From positions 1,874,614-1,938,613 of the forward strand of contig NZ_FKLA01000009.1 of assembly GCF_900078395.1 (NCBI RefSeq): 64,000 nucleotides of DNA. Direction: 5' to 3'. This document shows, in pieces, positions 44,563 through 56,633 of the stretch. The position numbers and the translations under genes were made by a program. Source of the stretch: Anaerotruncus rubiinfantis. Lineage in GTDB: Bacteria; Bacillota; Clostridia; Oscillospirales; Ruminococcaceae. Under the pieces are notes generated by a model, which was not told the DNA's origin, searched no databases, and saw only the letters and a list, made by a program, of their open reading frames with translations. Numbering within the stretch: position 1 is the first letter of the stretch; each line of letters opens with the position of its first letter.

Positions 44563-45088
44563 AAAACCTCCTGACGCGGGCCGCTTTTGCCCCTGCGTCA
44601 TCACCATGATAATCTTTCAGCACGACCCGTTCCAACGCACGCTTTACTTTGAAAAACGGGAAGGATTCCAATTCCATCGGTTCCACCAGAACCGACCACA
44701 CGCCCGCCAGATTCGCACAGAGCACGTCGGTGAAGATCTGGTCGCCAACGATGGCGATCTCCCCATTGGATACGCCGAGCGCTTCGCGCGTCCTACGCAC
44801 GCCGTCCCCAAGCGGCTTTTTGGCGTTGGCGATGCAGCCGATCCCCAGCTTTTGGGCGAACGGCTCCACCCGTTCTTGATTGTTGTTTGAGAGGATCATC
44901 AGCCGGATTTTCGCGGCCCGCATCCTTTCAATCCAGCTGCGCACTTCATTCGGGACATCCGGGTTATCGTGCGTGGTCAGCGTATTGTCCACATCAAGCA
45001 GCAGCACCGAAATACCGTATTCCCGCAGCCACTCCGGCTGGATCTCATAAATCCTGTGAAACCTGAAAATGGGATGAAAAACAGACAT
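44525..45088 (-). CDS. yqeG: YqeG-family HAD phosphatase
   Basis: A 187-aa HAD-IIIA hydrolase. The nucleophile motif LLLDVDNTLTTHD (DxDxT) is near residue 30, with LMILSNNNQERV (motif II) and GDQIFTDVLCANLAG (motif IV). YqeG is related to the Gep4-type phosphatidylglycerophosphate phosphatases, so phosphatidylglycerol synthesis is a plausible role. ATG 45088 follows GGGAGG. The 3' end overlaps the next gene by 38 nt in another frame. Confidence 0.88.
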   Translation of the reverse strand: MSVFHPIFRFHRIYEIQPEWLREYGISVLLLDVDNTLTTHDNPDVPNEVRSWIERMRAAKIRLMILSNNNQERVEPFAQKLGIGCIANAKKPLGDGVRRTREALGVSNGEIAIVGDQIFTDVLCANLAGVWSVLVEPMELESFPFFKVKRALERVVLKDYHGDDAGAKAARVRRFYEKNKVRPGRDV

Positions 45089-45111
45089 ACGTCCTCCCTT
45101 TTTCTCTACAA

Positions 45112-45141
45112 AACAGGCGGAGCATCGCTGCCCCGCCTGTT
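45112..45141 (-). terminator. Hairpin between rpsU and yqeG
   Basis: AACAGGCGG (45112-45120) pairs with CCGCCTGTT (45133-45141). On the minus strand only a short T-rich stretch (TTTTG) follows, so it may be a partial terminator that lets some rpsU transcripts read into yqeG. Confidence 0.55.
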
Positions 45142-45161
45142 CCACATACGTCATTCAATTA

Positions 45162-45338
45162 TTATTTGAATTTGCGTTTCCGAGCAGCCTCAGACTTCTT
45201 TTTGCGCTTGACAGAAGGCTTCTCATAGTGTTCTCTTTTGCGAACCTCAGCGAGAACGCCGGAGCGTGCGCAAGAACGTTTAAACCTACGCAGAGCGCTG
45301 TCCAAAGACTCGTTGTCCTTGATTCTGATTTCTGACAT
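45162..45338 (-). CDS. rpsU: 30S ribosomal protein S21
   Basis: A 58-aa, very basic ribosomal protein acting at translation initiation near the anti-Shine-Dalgarno end of 16S r[22 protein letters not shown] and [21 protein letters not shown] are the family signature, ending in a Lys/Arg tail. The ATG at 45338 follows GGGAGGGAA with a slightly long spacing. It has a consensus promoter and about 65 nt of leader. Confidence 0.97.
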   Translation of the reverse strand: MSEIRIKDNESLDSALRRFKRSCARSGVLAEVRKREHYEKPSVKRKKKSEAARKRKFK

Positions 45339-45403
45339 TTACCTATTCCCTCCCCACGCCGCTAGGCCGGAGTTATATCCAAAGTAAATGGATAACAGCA
45401 TTC

Positions 45404-45433
45404 ATTATACAATGCGGATCAGCAACTTGTCAA
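45404..45433 (-). promoter_or_regulatory. Strong promoter of rpsU
   Basis: Minus strand TTGACA-N18-TATAAT: both boxes match the sigma-A consensus exactly. It lies 65 nt before the rpsU ATG, just after leuS. Confidence 0.85.
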
Positions 45434-45463
45434 GCCATTTACTGGAAGGATACCGAAATGTAA

Positions 45464-47869
<2,406 letters not shown>

Positions 47870-47914
47870 TTTGTACACTCCCTGATGCAAACGCCTCGCG
47901 GCGTGCAAAATTAG

Positions 47915-48265
47915 TCAGTCTTTCAGTTCGAGCGCGACTTTCGGCGCATCCGCCCACAGGCGCTCCAGCGCATAGAACTCACGGGTCTTTTCATAGAATA
48001 TATGAACAATCACGTCGTAGTAATCCAGTACGATCCACATCGCGGACTGGTAGCCTTCGATCTTGCGCGGCTCGAACCCAAGCGCGCTCAGCCCTTCCTC
48101 CACCGCGTCGGAAAGCGCCTTGACCTGGGCATTCGATCCGCCCGACGCAATGACAAAGTAGTCCCCGATCGTGGTAAGTTCCCTGATTTCTATCGCTGTG
48201 ATATCCTTTGCCTTTTTGCTGTTCAGGATTTCTGCAATTTTTTCGACCATCCCGATCGACGTCAT
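47915..48265 (-). CDS. rsfS: Ribosome silencing factor RsfS (YbeB/iojap)
   Basis: Binds L14 and blocks subunit joining when nutrients are short. The 116-aa protein has the family core KAKDITAIEIRELTTIGDYFVIASGGSNAQVKAL and DYYDVIVHIFYEKTREFYALERLW. It lies in the conserved nadD-yqeK-rsfS order, 30 nt after yqeK. Confidence 0.97.
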   Translation of the reverse strand: MTSIGMVEKIAEILNSKKAKDITAIEIRELTTIGDYFVIASGGSNAQVKALSDAVEEGLSALGFEPRKIEGYQSAMWIVLDYYDVIVHIFYEKTREFYALERLWADAPKVALELKD

Positions 48266-48295
48266 TCACTTCACCTCCATATTTTACAGGATTTC

Positions 48296-48871
48296 TCAAT
48301 ACCTGAGATAATAATTATACGCTTCAAAGCTGTCGCGGCTGATCCCCTGTTCCCGGATGACCAGATCGCCCAGCGCATAGCACATCGCATATTTCATTGC
48401 CGGACCGGTGGCGGTGTCGGCAAGCTTGCGCATCGTGTCGATGTCAGGATAATCCCGTTCCGCGCTGGTGAGGTCGGCCAGATAGATCACCTCGTCGAAG
48501 ACGGTCATTTCTCCGCATGCGGTCGTGTGGTAGCGCACGGCGTGAAGAATCTCCGGGTCGTCGATCCCAAGCTCCAGTTTCATATAGCCGCACGCGGCCA
48601 TCCCGTGCCAGGTCTTTGGCTGTCCCAGCTGCACACTGTCTAGGATTATACCAAACTTTGTAAGCCATTGCAACTGCTCGCCGCGCGGGAGCTCCTTGCA
48701 GATATCGTGCAGCCAGCCCGCAACACGCGCTTTCCCAATGTCGCAGCCGTACCGCTCCGCAAGCTCTTCCGCCCGCCGGACGACGCACTGGGTATGATAA
48801 AACCGTTTCGCCGAGAGGTTCTTTCTTGCTAGGCTTTCCAACTTTTCCAAATCATATTCCAAAACTGCCAC
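48296..48871 (-). CDS. yqeK: YqeK HD-domain diadenosine tetraphosphatase
   Basis: A 191-aa HD-superfamily hydrolase that splits Ap4A symmetrically into two ADP. Metal ligands include H26 (FYHTQCV), the H55-D56 pair (GWLHDICKEL), H88-region (TWHGMAACGYM), the HAVRYHTT histidines and the later D in YLADLTSAER. It sits between nadD and rsfS as in most Firmicutes. Confidence 0.95.
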   Translation of the reverse strand: MAVLEYDLEKLESLARKNLSAKRFYHTQCVVRRAEELAERYGCDIGKARVAGWLHDICKELPRGEQLQWLTKFGIILDSVQLGQPKTWHGMAACGYMKLELGIDDPEILHAVRYHTTACGEMTVFDEVIYLADLTSAERDYPDIDTMRKLADTATGPAMKYAMCYALGDLVIREQGISRDSFEAYNYYLRY

Positions 48872-48905
48872 CCCATTTTGTCATATTTCTTTGTCCTGTT
48901 ATTGC

Positions 48906-49505
48906 TCAGCCCTGGTACAGCCGGTTTTCCGCAATATAACCGGCGACAGCGGGCGGCACCACCGCATCGAGCGGCTCGCCGCGCTTTGCCATCGCGCGCA
49001 CCTCGGTGGAGGAGATAGGCATCGGATCAAGATCGATGATCCGGCACCGCACGCCGTACCCGCAAAGCAGGCGCGACTGCCCCTCCAGCGCCGGACGCAG
49101 GTTCTTTTCCCGCGCGCCCACGCAGACAACCGCCAGTTCGGAAATCCGCTGCCAGCGTCGCCATTCGGTGAAGGTCAGAAACATATCGCTTCCCATAATG
49201 AGGTAAAATTCGTCGTTGGGGAAATCCCGGTGCAATTTTTCGAGCGTGTCGACCGTGTAGCTTTTGTCCGGCCGCCGCAGCTCGATATCGCTCACCTCGC
49301 AGACCGGGTTTTGCATAAAGGCAAGCCTGCACATTTCGAGCCGGTTTTCCCCGGGAATAAGGCTTTCGCCGGTTTTGTGCGGCGGGATGCGTGTTGGGAT
49401 GACGAGCATCCGTTCAAGCGAAAGCGCGGCAATGTAGGTCTGCGCCAAAAGGACGTGCCCGCTGTGCACCGGGTTGAAGGTCCCGCCGAAGATCCCGGTG
49501 CGCAT
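48906..49505 (-). CDS. nadD: Nicotinate-nucleotide adenylyltransferase
   Basis: Adenylates nicotinate mononucleotide in NAD synthesis. The 199-aa nucleotidyltransferase has the GGTFNPVHSGH motif at 7-17 and the C-terminal ISSTEVR. IPTRIPPHK and YLIMGSDMF are typical. The ATG at 49505 shares its last base with the yhbY stop, so translation is coupled. Confidence 0.97.
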   Translation of the reverse strand: MRTGIFGGTFNPVHSGHVLLAQTYIAALSLERMLVIPTRIPPHKTGESLIPGENRLEMCRLAFMQNPVCEVSDIELRRPDKSYTVDTLEKLHRDFPNDEFYLIMGSDMFLTFTEWRRWQRISELAVVCVGAREKNLRPALEGQSRLLCGYGVRCRIIDLDPMPISSTEVRAMAKRGEPLDAVVPPAVAGYIAENRLYQG

Positions 49506-49795
49506 CAGTCAAGCTCGATGACCGGTTTCTTCTGGTTCCTGCGAAAGAGCACGAATTTTGTGCCGATCACCTGTACCACTTCGGAGCTGGTCGCCTCCGC
49601 AAGCCGTGTTGCAATCTCCCGCACCGGTTCGGGAGAAGTTTCGAGCACCCGCATCTTGATGAGTTCCCGCGCGGTGAGCGCGTCGTCCACCTGTTTTACG
49701 AGCGCGTCGGCCACGCCGCCTTTTCCCACCTGCAAGATGGTATCGATCGGGTTTGCGAGGCCGCGCAGCTTCGCGCGCTGTTTACTGCTTAACAT
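49505..49795 (-). CDS. yhbY: YhbY-family ribosome-associated RNA-binding protein
   Basis: A 96-aa CRM-domain protein that associates with pre-50S particles. LSSKQRAKLRGLANPIDTILQVGKGG and VLETSPEPVREIATRLAEATSSEVVQVIGTKFVLFR cover the whole CRM fold, with the GxxG-type loop in GKGG. It starts the yhbY-nadD-yqeK-rsfS-leuS run. Confidence 0.95.
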   Translation of the reverse strand: MLSSKQRAKLRGLANPIDTILQVGKGGVADALVKQVDDALTARELIKMRVLETSPEPVREIATRLAEATSSEVVQVIGTKFVLFRRNQKKPVIELD

Positions 49796-49824
49796 AGATT
49801 CATTCTCCTAATATTGTCATTTGG

Positions 49825-50412
49825 TCATTTCAGATGTTCTTTCAGTCTTTCCGCCAGCTCCCGCAATGCTTTGCCGCGATGGGAAATCCGATCCTTTTCA
49901 CTGTCGGAAAGTTCTGCGAAGCTACGGTCCCCCACCATAAAGATCGGATCAAATCCGAAGCCGTTCTCCCCTTTCGGTTCCGCGCCGATGTAGCCCGGGC
50001 AAACCCCCTCCACATCGATGCGGGTCCCGTCAGCATCGATAAAACAGATGTGCGCCACAAACTTCGCGGTGCGGTAATCGACCGGCAGGCAGCCGAGTTC
50101 TTCGACCAGTTTCTCCATTTTTTCAGGATAAGGCATCTCTTCGCCCCCATATCGCGCCGAATAAACGCCTGGGCGCCCGTCGAGCGCATCGACACAGAGT
50201 CCGGAATCATCCGCCACGGCGGCCTTCCCGGTGCGCTCATGCACCGCCTGCGCCTTAAGAAAGGCGTTTTCCGCAAAGGTTGTCCCGGTTTCCTCCACCT
50301 GAAGGCCCGGACAGACCTCCCCCTGTGCAACCACAGAAATCCCAAGCGGCGCGAAGATCCGCTCGAATTCACACAATTTGCCTTTGTTGCCGGTCGCAAC
50401 GATCACCTGCAT
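49825..50412 (-). CDS. rdgB: XTP/dITP diphosphatase (RdgB/HAM1)
   Basis: Removes non-canonical purine nucleotides (dITP, XTP) from the pool. The 195-aa protein begins IVATGNKGKLCEFERI, then AVADDSGLCVDALDGRPGVYSARYGG and ENGFGFDPIF, the conserved active-site blocks. The start shares a base with the ftsY stop (50412), and yhbY follows after 29 nt. Confidence 0.96.
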   Translation of the reverse strand: MQVIVATGNKGKLCEFERIFAPLGISVVAQGEVCPGLQVEETGTTFAENAFLKAQAVHERTGKAAVADDSGLCVDALDGRPGVYSARYGGEEMPYPEKMEKLVEELGCLPVDYRTAKFVAHICFIDADGTRIDVEGVCPGYIGAEPKGENGFGFDPIFMVGDRSFAELSDSEKDRISHRGKALRELAERLKEHLK

Positions 50413-51347
50413 CAGCTTTCCTCCTCCGGTTCATCCTGTTCGCCCGAAAAGAGGGCGTCGACAAAATCCTTTGCGTCAAACGGGCGCAGATCGTCGATCT
50501 GTTCGCCCACGCCGATATATTTGATCGGAACCTGCAATTCCTGTTTAATGCCGATGACCACGCCTCCGCGCGCGGTACCGTCAAGCTTGGTGAGGATGAT
50601 ACCGGTGATCCCGGCAGCTTCCTTGAACTGGCGCGCCTGGTTGAGCGCGTTTTGCCCGGTGGTCGCATCGAGCACGAGCAGCACCTCGGTGTCGCAGCCG
50701 GGTGCTTCACGCTGGATCACGCGGGAGATTTTCGAGAGCTCATCCATGAGGTTTTTTTTGTTATGAAGCCTTCCGGCCGTGTCGCAGATAACCACGTCCG
50801 CGCCGCGCGCCTTGCCCGCCGTGATCGCGTCGAACACGACCGCCGCTGGGTCGGAGCCCTCCGCCTGTTTGACCAGATCAACGCCGGAACGTTCGGCCCA
50901 GATTTCAAGCTGTTCGATCGCCGCCGCGCGGAAGGTATCCGCCGCGCCGAGCAGCACCTTCTTTCCGTCCGCCTTGAGGTTCGCCGCGAGCTTTCCGATG
51001 GTGGTGGTCTTGCCCACGCCGTTCACGCCGATCACCAGGATGACCGACGGCCGGGTTGAGATCCGAAGCTCCTGCCCGCCTTCGAGCATGCCGGTCACAA
51101 TCTCCTTGATAAGCCCCTTCACTTCGGAGGCGTCCGAAACGCCGCGCTTTTTCACCTCTTCACGCAGCTGCCCGACGATCGCCTGCGCGGTGCGGATTCC
51201 AACGTCCGACATGATCAGCGTTTCCTCCAGCTCCTCATAGAGCTCCTCATCGATCTTGCCAAACGAACTGAGCAGGTCGTCCATCGCTTTGGTCATCGAG
51301 TCCCGCGTTTTTTTTAAGCCTTCGGCCAGTTTCCCGAAAAATCCCAT
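50412..51347 (-). CDS. ftsY: Signal recognition particle receptor FtsY
   Basis: SRP-receptor GTPase docking ribosome-nascent chains at the membrane. The 311-aa protein has a short N domain, the G1 loop [10 protein letters not shown] at 107-116, [27 protein letters not shown] and [10 protein letters not shown]. It lacks the long acidic A domain of enterobacteria, as is usual for Firmicutes. It lies 23 nt after smc. Confidence 0.98.
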   Translation of the reverse strand: MGFFGKLAEGLKKTRDSMTKAMDDLLSSFGKIDEELYEELEETLIMSDVGIRTAQAIVGQLREEVKKRGVSDASEVKGLIKEIVTGMLEGGQELRISTRPSVILVIGVNGVGKTTTIGKLAANLKADGKKVLLGAADTFRAAAIEQLEIWAERSGVDLVKQAEGSDPAAVVFDAITAGKARGADVVICDTAGRLHNKKNLMDELSKISRVIQREAPGCDTEVLLVLDATTGQNALNQARQFKEAAGITGIILTKLDGTARGGVVIGIKQELQVPIKYIGVGEQIDDLRPFDAKDFVDALFSGEQDEPEEES

Positions 51348-51370
51348 TGTGTTCCTCCAGTAGTATTGGT

Positions 51371-54300
51371 TTACTTGATGCCCAGTTTCTGCTCAACCTC
51401 GCTGACATTGAGTTCCAGAAGCTTCGAAACGCCCTCCTCCTGCATGGTCACGCCGTAAAGGACATCCGCTTCCTCCATGGTGCCGCGGCGGTGTGTGATG
51501 GTGATGAACTGGGTTTTATGGCACATCGTTCGCAGATACTGCGCATATTTGACGACGTTGACGTCATCGAGCGCCGCTTCGATCTCATCGAGCAGGCAGA
51601 ACGGCGACGGGCGAACCTTGAGGATCGCAAAGTAGATTGCGATCGCGACGAACGCCTGCTCGCCGCCCGAAAGCGCCGCGAGGTTTTTGATGATCTTGCC
51701 CGGCGGCTGCACATAGATTTCAATACCGGAATCGAGAATGTTCGCGGGGTCGGTGAGCGCGAGCTCCGCCCTGCCGCCGCCGAACAGCTCGGTGAAGATC
51801 TTTGCGAAATGCCCTGCGATCTTCTGGAAGTTTTCCGCAAAGATATTCTGCATATCCCGGGTGAGATCGTTGATGAGCTTTCCAAGCTCGGCGCGGGATT
51901 TTTCCACGTCCTCGACCTGGGCCTTTAGGAAAGTATACCGCTCGGACACCTCTTTATATTCCTCGACCGCCGCAATGTTGACGCTGCCGAGCGCCTTGAT
52001 TTTACTTTTGAGCTCCCCAAGCCGGCGCTGCGCCTTCGCTGGGTCCTCCACCGGCTGCGCGGCCTCGGAGGCCTGCGAACGGGTGATTTCGTATTCGTCC
52101 CACAGCCGTGATATGATCCCGTCATACTCGCTCTGCAGGGCGGTCTTTTTCTCTTCGAGCCGCGCCAATTCCCGCGCTGCCGTTTCGCGCCTGGCAAGGA
52201 TTTCCTTCTCACCCGCGCGCAGCCGGGAGGACTGCGCTTCGCTCTCGTTTCGCCGCGCGGCCATCTCTCGGATTTCGGCGTTCAGCGCCTCGGCCTGCCG
52301 CGCGTAGGTCTCCCGCTGCGCCTCGGCCCCGGCGATCCTTTCGCCAATCGCCTCGATTTCGGCGGCATGTTCCGCTTTCTGGCGTTCGAGTTCGGCGGTG
52401 TGCGCCGCCTGATTTTCTTTCTGGCTGACAAGCTGCGCGATCATCTGCCGGATGCCGGCGATTTCATTTTCAAGCGCGGCCTCCCGCACCTTCCCTTCGG
52501 AAAAGCGGTTCGCGGCTTCCTCCACGCGGGACTGGCAGTCGTCGCGCTGGCTTCCCAGCCGCGCGAGATTGCCCACGACCTCCTCCATCTGGCGGGTGAG
52601 GTCGCCGAGCAATTCGGAGTTCGAGACATTCTGGCCTTTGAGCTCCTCGAGCCGCGCGGTCAGCTGGTCATATTCGAGCGCGGCCTGTTCTTTGACCCGG
52701 ACCGCTTCCTCATAGGCAAGGTCGAGCCGCTTTTTCTCTGACTCGTACCGGATTTTGTCCTCCTGCGCGGTTTTCAGCTCACCGTCAATACCAGCCGCGA
52801 CCGCGCGCAGTTCAGCGGCTTCCGCCTGCAGCGCCTTGAGTTCCCCGTCGAGCCTGGCCATCTGTTCCTGCAGGCCCTTCGCCTCGGCTTTCAGCGCGTC
52901 GATCTCCTTCGCACGGCTCAGGATGCCCGCGCTTTTTGCCGCGTAACCGCCGGTCATCGAACCGCCCGCGTTGACAACCTGCCCGTCAAGCGTGACAATG
53001 CGGAACTTGTAGCCCGCGCGTTTGGCAATCGCGGTCGCGCAGTCGAGATCCCGCACAATTACAATTCTTCCCAAAAGCTGGTTGATAATGCCTGCGAAAC
53101 GTTCTTCATACCGGACCAGTCCGGCGGCCACACCGACAAAACCGTCCGCCGTGTCAAGCCAGCCCTCTGTAAGTCTGTTTCCCTTTACAGTGGAAACGGG
53201 CAGGAAAGTGGCCCGTCCGGAACGGGATTCCTTCAACATGCCGATTGCACGTTTGGCAACCGCTTCGTCCTTAACGGCAATATTCTGCATCGCGGCGCCG
53301 AGCGCGATCTCAATGGCGAGCGCATGCTCGTCCGCCACCGTGATGAGCCGGGAAACCGGTCCGTAGATGTCGTGCAGCGCCCCTTTTCCGGCCTGCGCCA
53401 TGATGTATTTGACGCTCTGCGAAAAACCTTCCATACTGTTTTCCATGTTGAACAGCAGCTGTGCTTTTTGCAGGCGCTCCCGCGCTTTGTCCTCGTACTC
53501 ACGGCGGTTGGCCGCAAGAGAATCCATCTTTTTCTGCCGACTTTCCAGCTTGAGCTGGTAACCTTTCTGGGCGTTTTGCAGCGACTGGATATTGTCCGCT
53601 ATCTCCGCGAGCAGCTCGGTACAGTCCGCCTGTTCTTTCTGAACGCGGATGAGATTTTCGTCGCGCACCAGCGCATTATCTTTAATTGAGGCAAGCCGCT
53701 CAATCGTTTCGTCGATAAGCGAACCGCTCGACGCGGAAGAGAGCTTCACCTCGTTGATGCTCTGGGAAAGCGCGTATCGCCGCTCTTTGAGCGCATCGAT
53801 CCGCCCCGCGCATTCGGTGCGGCGGGCGCTAAACGCGTCGATCTCCTCCTGTGTCTTTTGCTGCCCGGCGTGAAGGTCGTTCAACGCGTCCTCTTTCTGC
53901 GCGATCCCGTCCTCATATGTACGAATTTTTTCATCGAGGTCACTGTCCGACGCACCCGACTGCGTGAGCTCCGCTTCAATGCGCTGGATCGAGGACTCGT
54001 TATGGGCGATGTCATTACGCATGACCGCGATATCGGCGCCGTTTTTCGCGGACAGATCTTCGATTTCGCGGGTTTTCTGGCGGCGTTCATCAATCTGTAC
54101 GGCGAGCTCCTGCATCTGCGCAAAAAGGTGGTTGATCGATTTCTCAATCCCATCGATCTCCGCCTGGATTTCATCGTGTTCAGTTTTGCAGAGCAGAATT
54201 TTGTCCTCCTGCTCGCGCAGAACCTGCTTCGAGCGCTCCAGCGTGAGCACCCACAGCGAAATTTCAAGCGTCTTTTTCTCAGCAGCATATTCAAGAAACT

Positions 54301-54946
54301 GCGCAGCCTTCTCCGACTGGACGCGCAGCGGTTCGACCCGGCTTTCGAGTTCCAAAAGAATATCCCGAAGGCGCAAAAGATTTTCTTCCGCACCTTCGAG
54401 TCTGCGCTGCGCCTCCGCCTTGCGATAACGGTATTTTGAGATGCCCGCGGCCTCCTCAAAAATTTCCCGGCGCTGGGTGCTTTTGGCAGAGACGATTTCG
54501 GCAATCTTGCCCTGCCCGATGATCGAATAGCCGTCCCGGCCAAGGCCGGTATCCATAAAAAGTTCGTAAATGTCCTTGAGACGAACGCTGTTCTGGTTGA
54601 TGCGGTATTCGCTCTCGCCCGAACGGTAGAGTTTCCGTGAAATCGTAACCAGATCGTTTTCATAGGGAAGCGCCCGGTCGGAGTTGTCGATGGTGATCTG
54701 CACATGCGCGTAGCCCTGTGGCTTGCGTGCCTGGGTACCCCCGAAGATCACATCCTCCATTTTGCCGCCGCGCAGCGTCTTTGAGGACTGTTCGCCCAGA
54801 ACCCAGCGGACCGCGTCGGCAATATTGCTTTTTCCGCTTCCATTCGGCCCAACAACAGCGGTGATCCCATCGTTGAAGGTAAGCTTTGTTTTATCGGGAA
54901 AGGACTTGAAGCCCTGAATTTCCAATGAGCGAAAACGCAAATTCAC
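51371..54946 (-). CDS. smc: Chromosome segregation ATPase SMC
   Basis: The 1191-aa condensin core protein. N-terminal Walker A GPNGSGKSNIADAVRW (about 32-47), two long coiled coils around a hinge (about 500-680, with YGPVSRLI, FVGVAAGLV and GGSMTGGYA), and the C-terminal signature/Walker B LSGGEQAFVAIAIYF...FCLLDEIEAALDDVNV. The ABC signature LSGGE is intact. scpA and scpB are not in the window. Its start overlaps the upstream radical-SAM gene by 4 nt. Confidence 0.97.
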   Translation of the reverse strand: MNLRFRSLEIQGFKSFPDKTKLTFNDGITAVVGPNGSGKSNIADAVRWVLGEQSSKTLRGGKMEDVIFGGTQARKPQGYAHVQITIDNSDRALPYENDLVTISRKLYRSGESEYRINQNSVRLKDIYELFMDTGLGRDGYSIIGQGKIAEIVSAKSTQRREIFEEAAGISKYRYRKAEAQRRLEGAEENLLRLRDILLELESRVEPLRVQSEKAAQFLEYAAEKKTLEISLWVLTLERSKQVLREQEDKILLCKTEHDEIQAEIDGIEKSINHLFAQMQELAVQIDERRQKTREIEDLSAKNGADIAVMRNDIAHNESSIQRIEAELTQSGASDSDLDEKIRTYEDGIAQKEDALNDLHAGQQKTQEEIDAFSARRTECAGRIDALKERRYALSQSINEVKLSSASSGSLIDETIERLASIKDNALVRDENLIRVQKEQADCTELLAEIADNIQSLQNAQKGYQLKLESRQKKMDSLAANRREYEDKARERLQKAQLLFNMENSMEGFSQSVKYIMAQAGKGALHDIYGPVSRLITVADEHALAIEIALGAAMQNIAVKDEAVAKRAIGMLKESRSGRATFLPVSTVKGNRLTEGWLDTADGFVGVAAGLVRYEERFAGIINQLLGRIVIVRDLDCATAIAKRAGYKFRIVTLDGQVVNAGGSMTGGYAAKSAGILSRAKEIDALKAEAKGLQEQMARLDGELKALQAEAAELRAVAAGIDGELKTAQEDKIRYESEKKRLDLAYEEAVRVKEQAALEYDQLTARLEELKGQNVSNSELLGDLTRQMEEVVGNLARLGSQRDDCQSRVEEAANRFSEGKVREAALENEIAGIRQMIAQLVSQKENQAAHTAELERQKAEHAAEIEAIGERIAGAEAQRETYARQAEALNAEIREMAARRNESEAQSSRLRAGEKEILARRETAARELARLEEKKTALQSEYDGIISRLWDEYEITRSQASEAAQPVEDPAKAQRRLGELKSKIKALGSVNIAAVEEYKEVSERYTFLKAQVEDVEKSRAELGKLINDLTRDMQNIFAENFQKIAGHFAKIFTELFGGGRAELALTDPANILDSGIEIYVQPPGKIIKNLAALSGGEQAFVAIAIYFAILKVRPSPFCLLDEIEAALDDVNVVKYAQYLRTMCHKTQFITITHRRGTMEEADVLYGVTMQEEGVSKLLELNVSEVEQKLGIK

Positions 54947-55935
54947 ACATCCTCTATCTCTAACGTTAAACCTGTCATTGCCGCGTCTTGTCTTAGTCTT
55001 ATATTATACCCCAATTCCCGCAGTTGCACAATGCCGCACGCGCCATGTCCCATAATTTTTGAAACGTTCCGCGGCGCGGTGCGCAAAATGAAATTTCCCG
55101 GCGCTTTTCCCTCAAGCAGACCTCTGATCCGATTCTGGAGAAGCCTTCCCTCGCAAAGTTCGCGGAAGGCCGGATGATACGGCCCGGCGAGCAGCCCCGC
55201 TTCAAGCGTACCTTCCGCATGCAGGCCCATGCGGATCACACGGATTCCCCGTTCCGTAAAATATTCCAGCAGACGCGCTCCGAGCACAACCGCTCCTTCA
55301 AACGTCTGCGGGCGATAATATCCGTTCCGGTAAAGACGCGCGAGCCGCGTCCCCTCCATCACAAGCGTCGGATATACCCGCACCGTCTGCGGACCAAGCG
55401 CCGCGAGCCGCTGCGCCGTCGTGAGATCGCTCTCATCGTCCGCGCCCCAAAGGCCGGTCATCATCTGCAGCCCAAGCGCAAATCCGCCTTCCAAAATAAG
55501 CCGCGCGGCATGTTCCACATCCCACGCGGTGTGCCCGCGCCCGTTTTCACGCAGTACCTTGTCGTCCATACTCTGCGCGCCAAGCTCAATGGCGGTCACG
55601 CCATAGGACTTCAAAACTGCGAGGGTTTCCGGATCGATGCAGTCCGGCCGGGTCGAAATACGGATTCCCCGGAACATCCCGTTATGTACAAACGGAGCCG
55701 CCGCTTCAAGCAGCTCCGTCCTGTATTCCCGATCGATCGCAGTGAAGCTCCCGCCGAAAAAAGCGATCTCGCCTTCGCGGTTCTGCATCCGCGCCGCCTG
55801 GGCTTCACAAAGCGCGATTACATCGCCGCCGGATGGACAATCCGCAGCGCCGGAGATGCTTTTCTGGTTGCAGAAGCTGCACCGGTGCGGACAGCCCGCA
55901 TGCGGCACAAAAATTGAAAGGTTCGCATGCTTCAT
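54943..55935 (-). CDS. Elp3-related radical SAM protein
   Basis: A 330-aa radical SAM protein found beside rnc and smc in Firmicutes. The [4Fe-4S]/SAM cysteines are C15, C19 and C22 (AGCPHRCSFCNQ), with AFFGGSFTAID, RISTRPDCID, ELGAQSMDD and VRVYPTLVMEGTRLARLY following as in the Elp3 radical-SAM half. The C-terminal acetyltransferase domain of true Elp3 is missing, so the product of the reaction is unknown; a tRNA modification is a reasonable guess. Overlaps rnc and smc by 4 nt each. Confidence 0.88.
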   Translation of the reverse strand: MKHANLSIFVPHAGCPHRCSFCNQKSISGAADCPSGGDVIALCEAQAARMQNREGEIAFFGGSFTAIDREYRTELLEAAAPFVHNGMFRGIRISTRPDCIDPETLAVLKSYGVTAIELGAQSMDDKVLRENGRGHTAWDVEHAARLILEGGFALGLQMMTGLWGADDESDLTTAQRLAALGPQTVRVYPTLVMEGTRLARLYRNGYYRPQTFEGAVVLGARLLEYFTERGIRVIRMGLHAEGTLEAGLLAGPYHPAFRELCEGRLLQNRIRGLLEGKAPGNFILRTAPRNVSKIMGHGACGIVQLRELGYNIRLRQDAAMTGLTLEIEDV

Positions 55936-56621
55936 TGGCCCATCAGTTTGAGCGCTTCCTTCGCAGCCGCCTGTTCAGCGCTCTTTTTACTGCCGCCGGA
56001 GCCTTTGCCGATCACGTTGCTGTTGAGGTGCACTTCGACCACAAACTTCTTGTTGTGATCCGGGCCGGACTCCTCCACCAGCATATAGGAAAGCTTTTCT
56101 TCCGGATTCTTCTGGATGATCTCCTGCAGCATCGTCTTGTAGTCGTTGAAGGCGAACTGATTTTTGTTCTCAAGCAAATCGACCACAAACCCAAGCACGA
56201 ACTTGCGGGCGGGCTCGATTCCTCCATCGAGGTAAACCGCGGCAAGCAGCGCCTCAAACGCGTCGGCCAGAATCGATGGCCGGGTGCGTCCGCCCATCAT
56301 CTCCTCGCCGCGGCCGAGTTTGAGGTAATCTCCAAGCTGGATCTCCTCCGCGAATTCGCAGAGGGATTTTTCGCAGACCATCGCCGCGCGCAGTTTGGTG
56401 AGATCGCCTTCCGCAAGATGGAAGGTATTGAAAAGGTATTCTGACACGATGATTGAAAGCACCGCATCCCCCAAAAACTCCTGCCGCTCATTGCTCGAAA
56501 GATTCTTCTTGACCTCGTTCGCGTAGGAGGAATGGGTCAGCGCGATGTCCAAATATTTTTTCGCCTGGAAGGTGTAGCCGATCCGCTCCTCGAGCGCGGC
56601 AATCTTCAAGTTGTTTTCCAT
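55932..56621 (-). CDS. rnc: Ribonuclease III
   Basis: Double-strand-specific endoribonuclease processing rRNA precursors. At 229 aa it has the signature ERQEFLGDAVL at 45-55 with catalytic Glu and Asp, the second metal site DAFEALLAAVYLDGG, and a C-terminal dsRNA-binding domain (about 160-229, GKGSGGSKKSAEQAAAKEAL). It lies 12 nt after plsX; the acpP gene often found between them is absent. Confidence 0.97.
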   Translation of the reverse strand: MENNLKIAALEERIGYTFQAKKYLDIALTHSSYANEVKKNLSSNERQEFLGDAVLSIIVSEYLFNTFHLAEGDLTKLRAAMVCEKSLCEFAEEIQLGDYLKLGRGEEMMGGRTRPSILADAFEALLAAVYLDGGIEPARKFVLGFVVDLLENKNQFAFNDYKTMLQEIIQKNPEEKLSYMLVEESGPDHNKKFVVEVHLNSNVIGKGSGGSKKSAEQAAAKEALKLMGQ

Positions 56622-56633
56622 CTGTATCCCCTC

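Noticed and set aside
47891..47904. Small hairpin ACGCC/GGCGT between rsfS and leuS
   Set aside because: Only 5 bp, no T-run, and close to the leuS ribosome site; likely chance.
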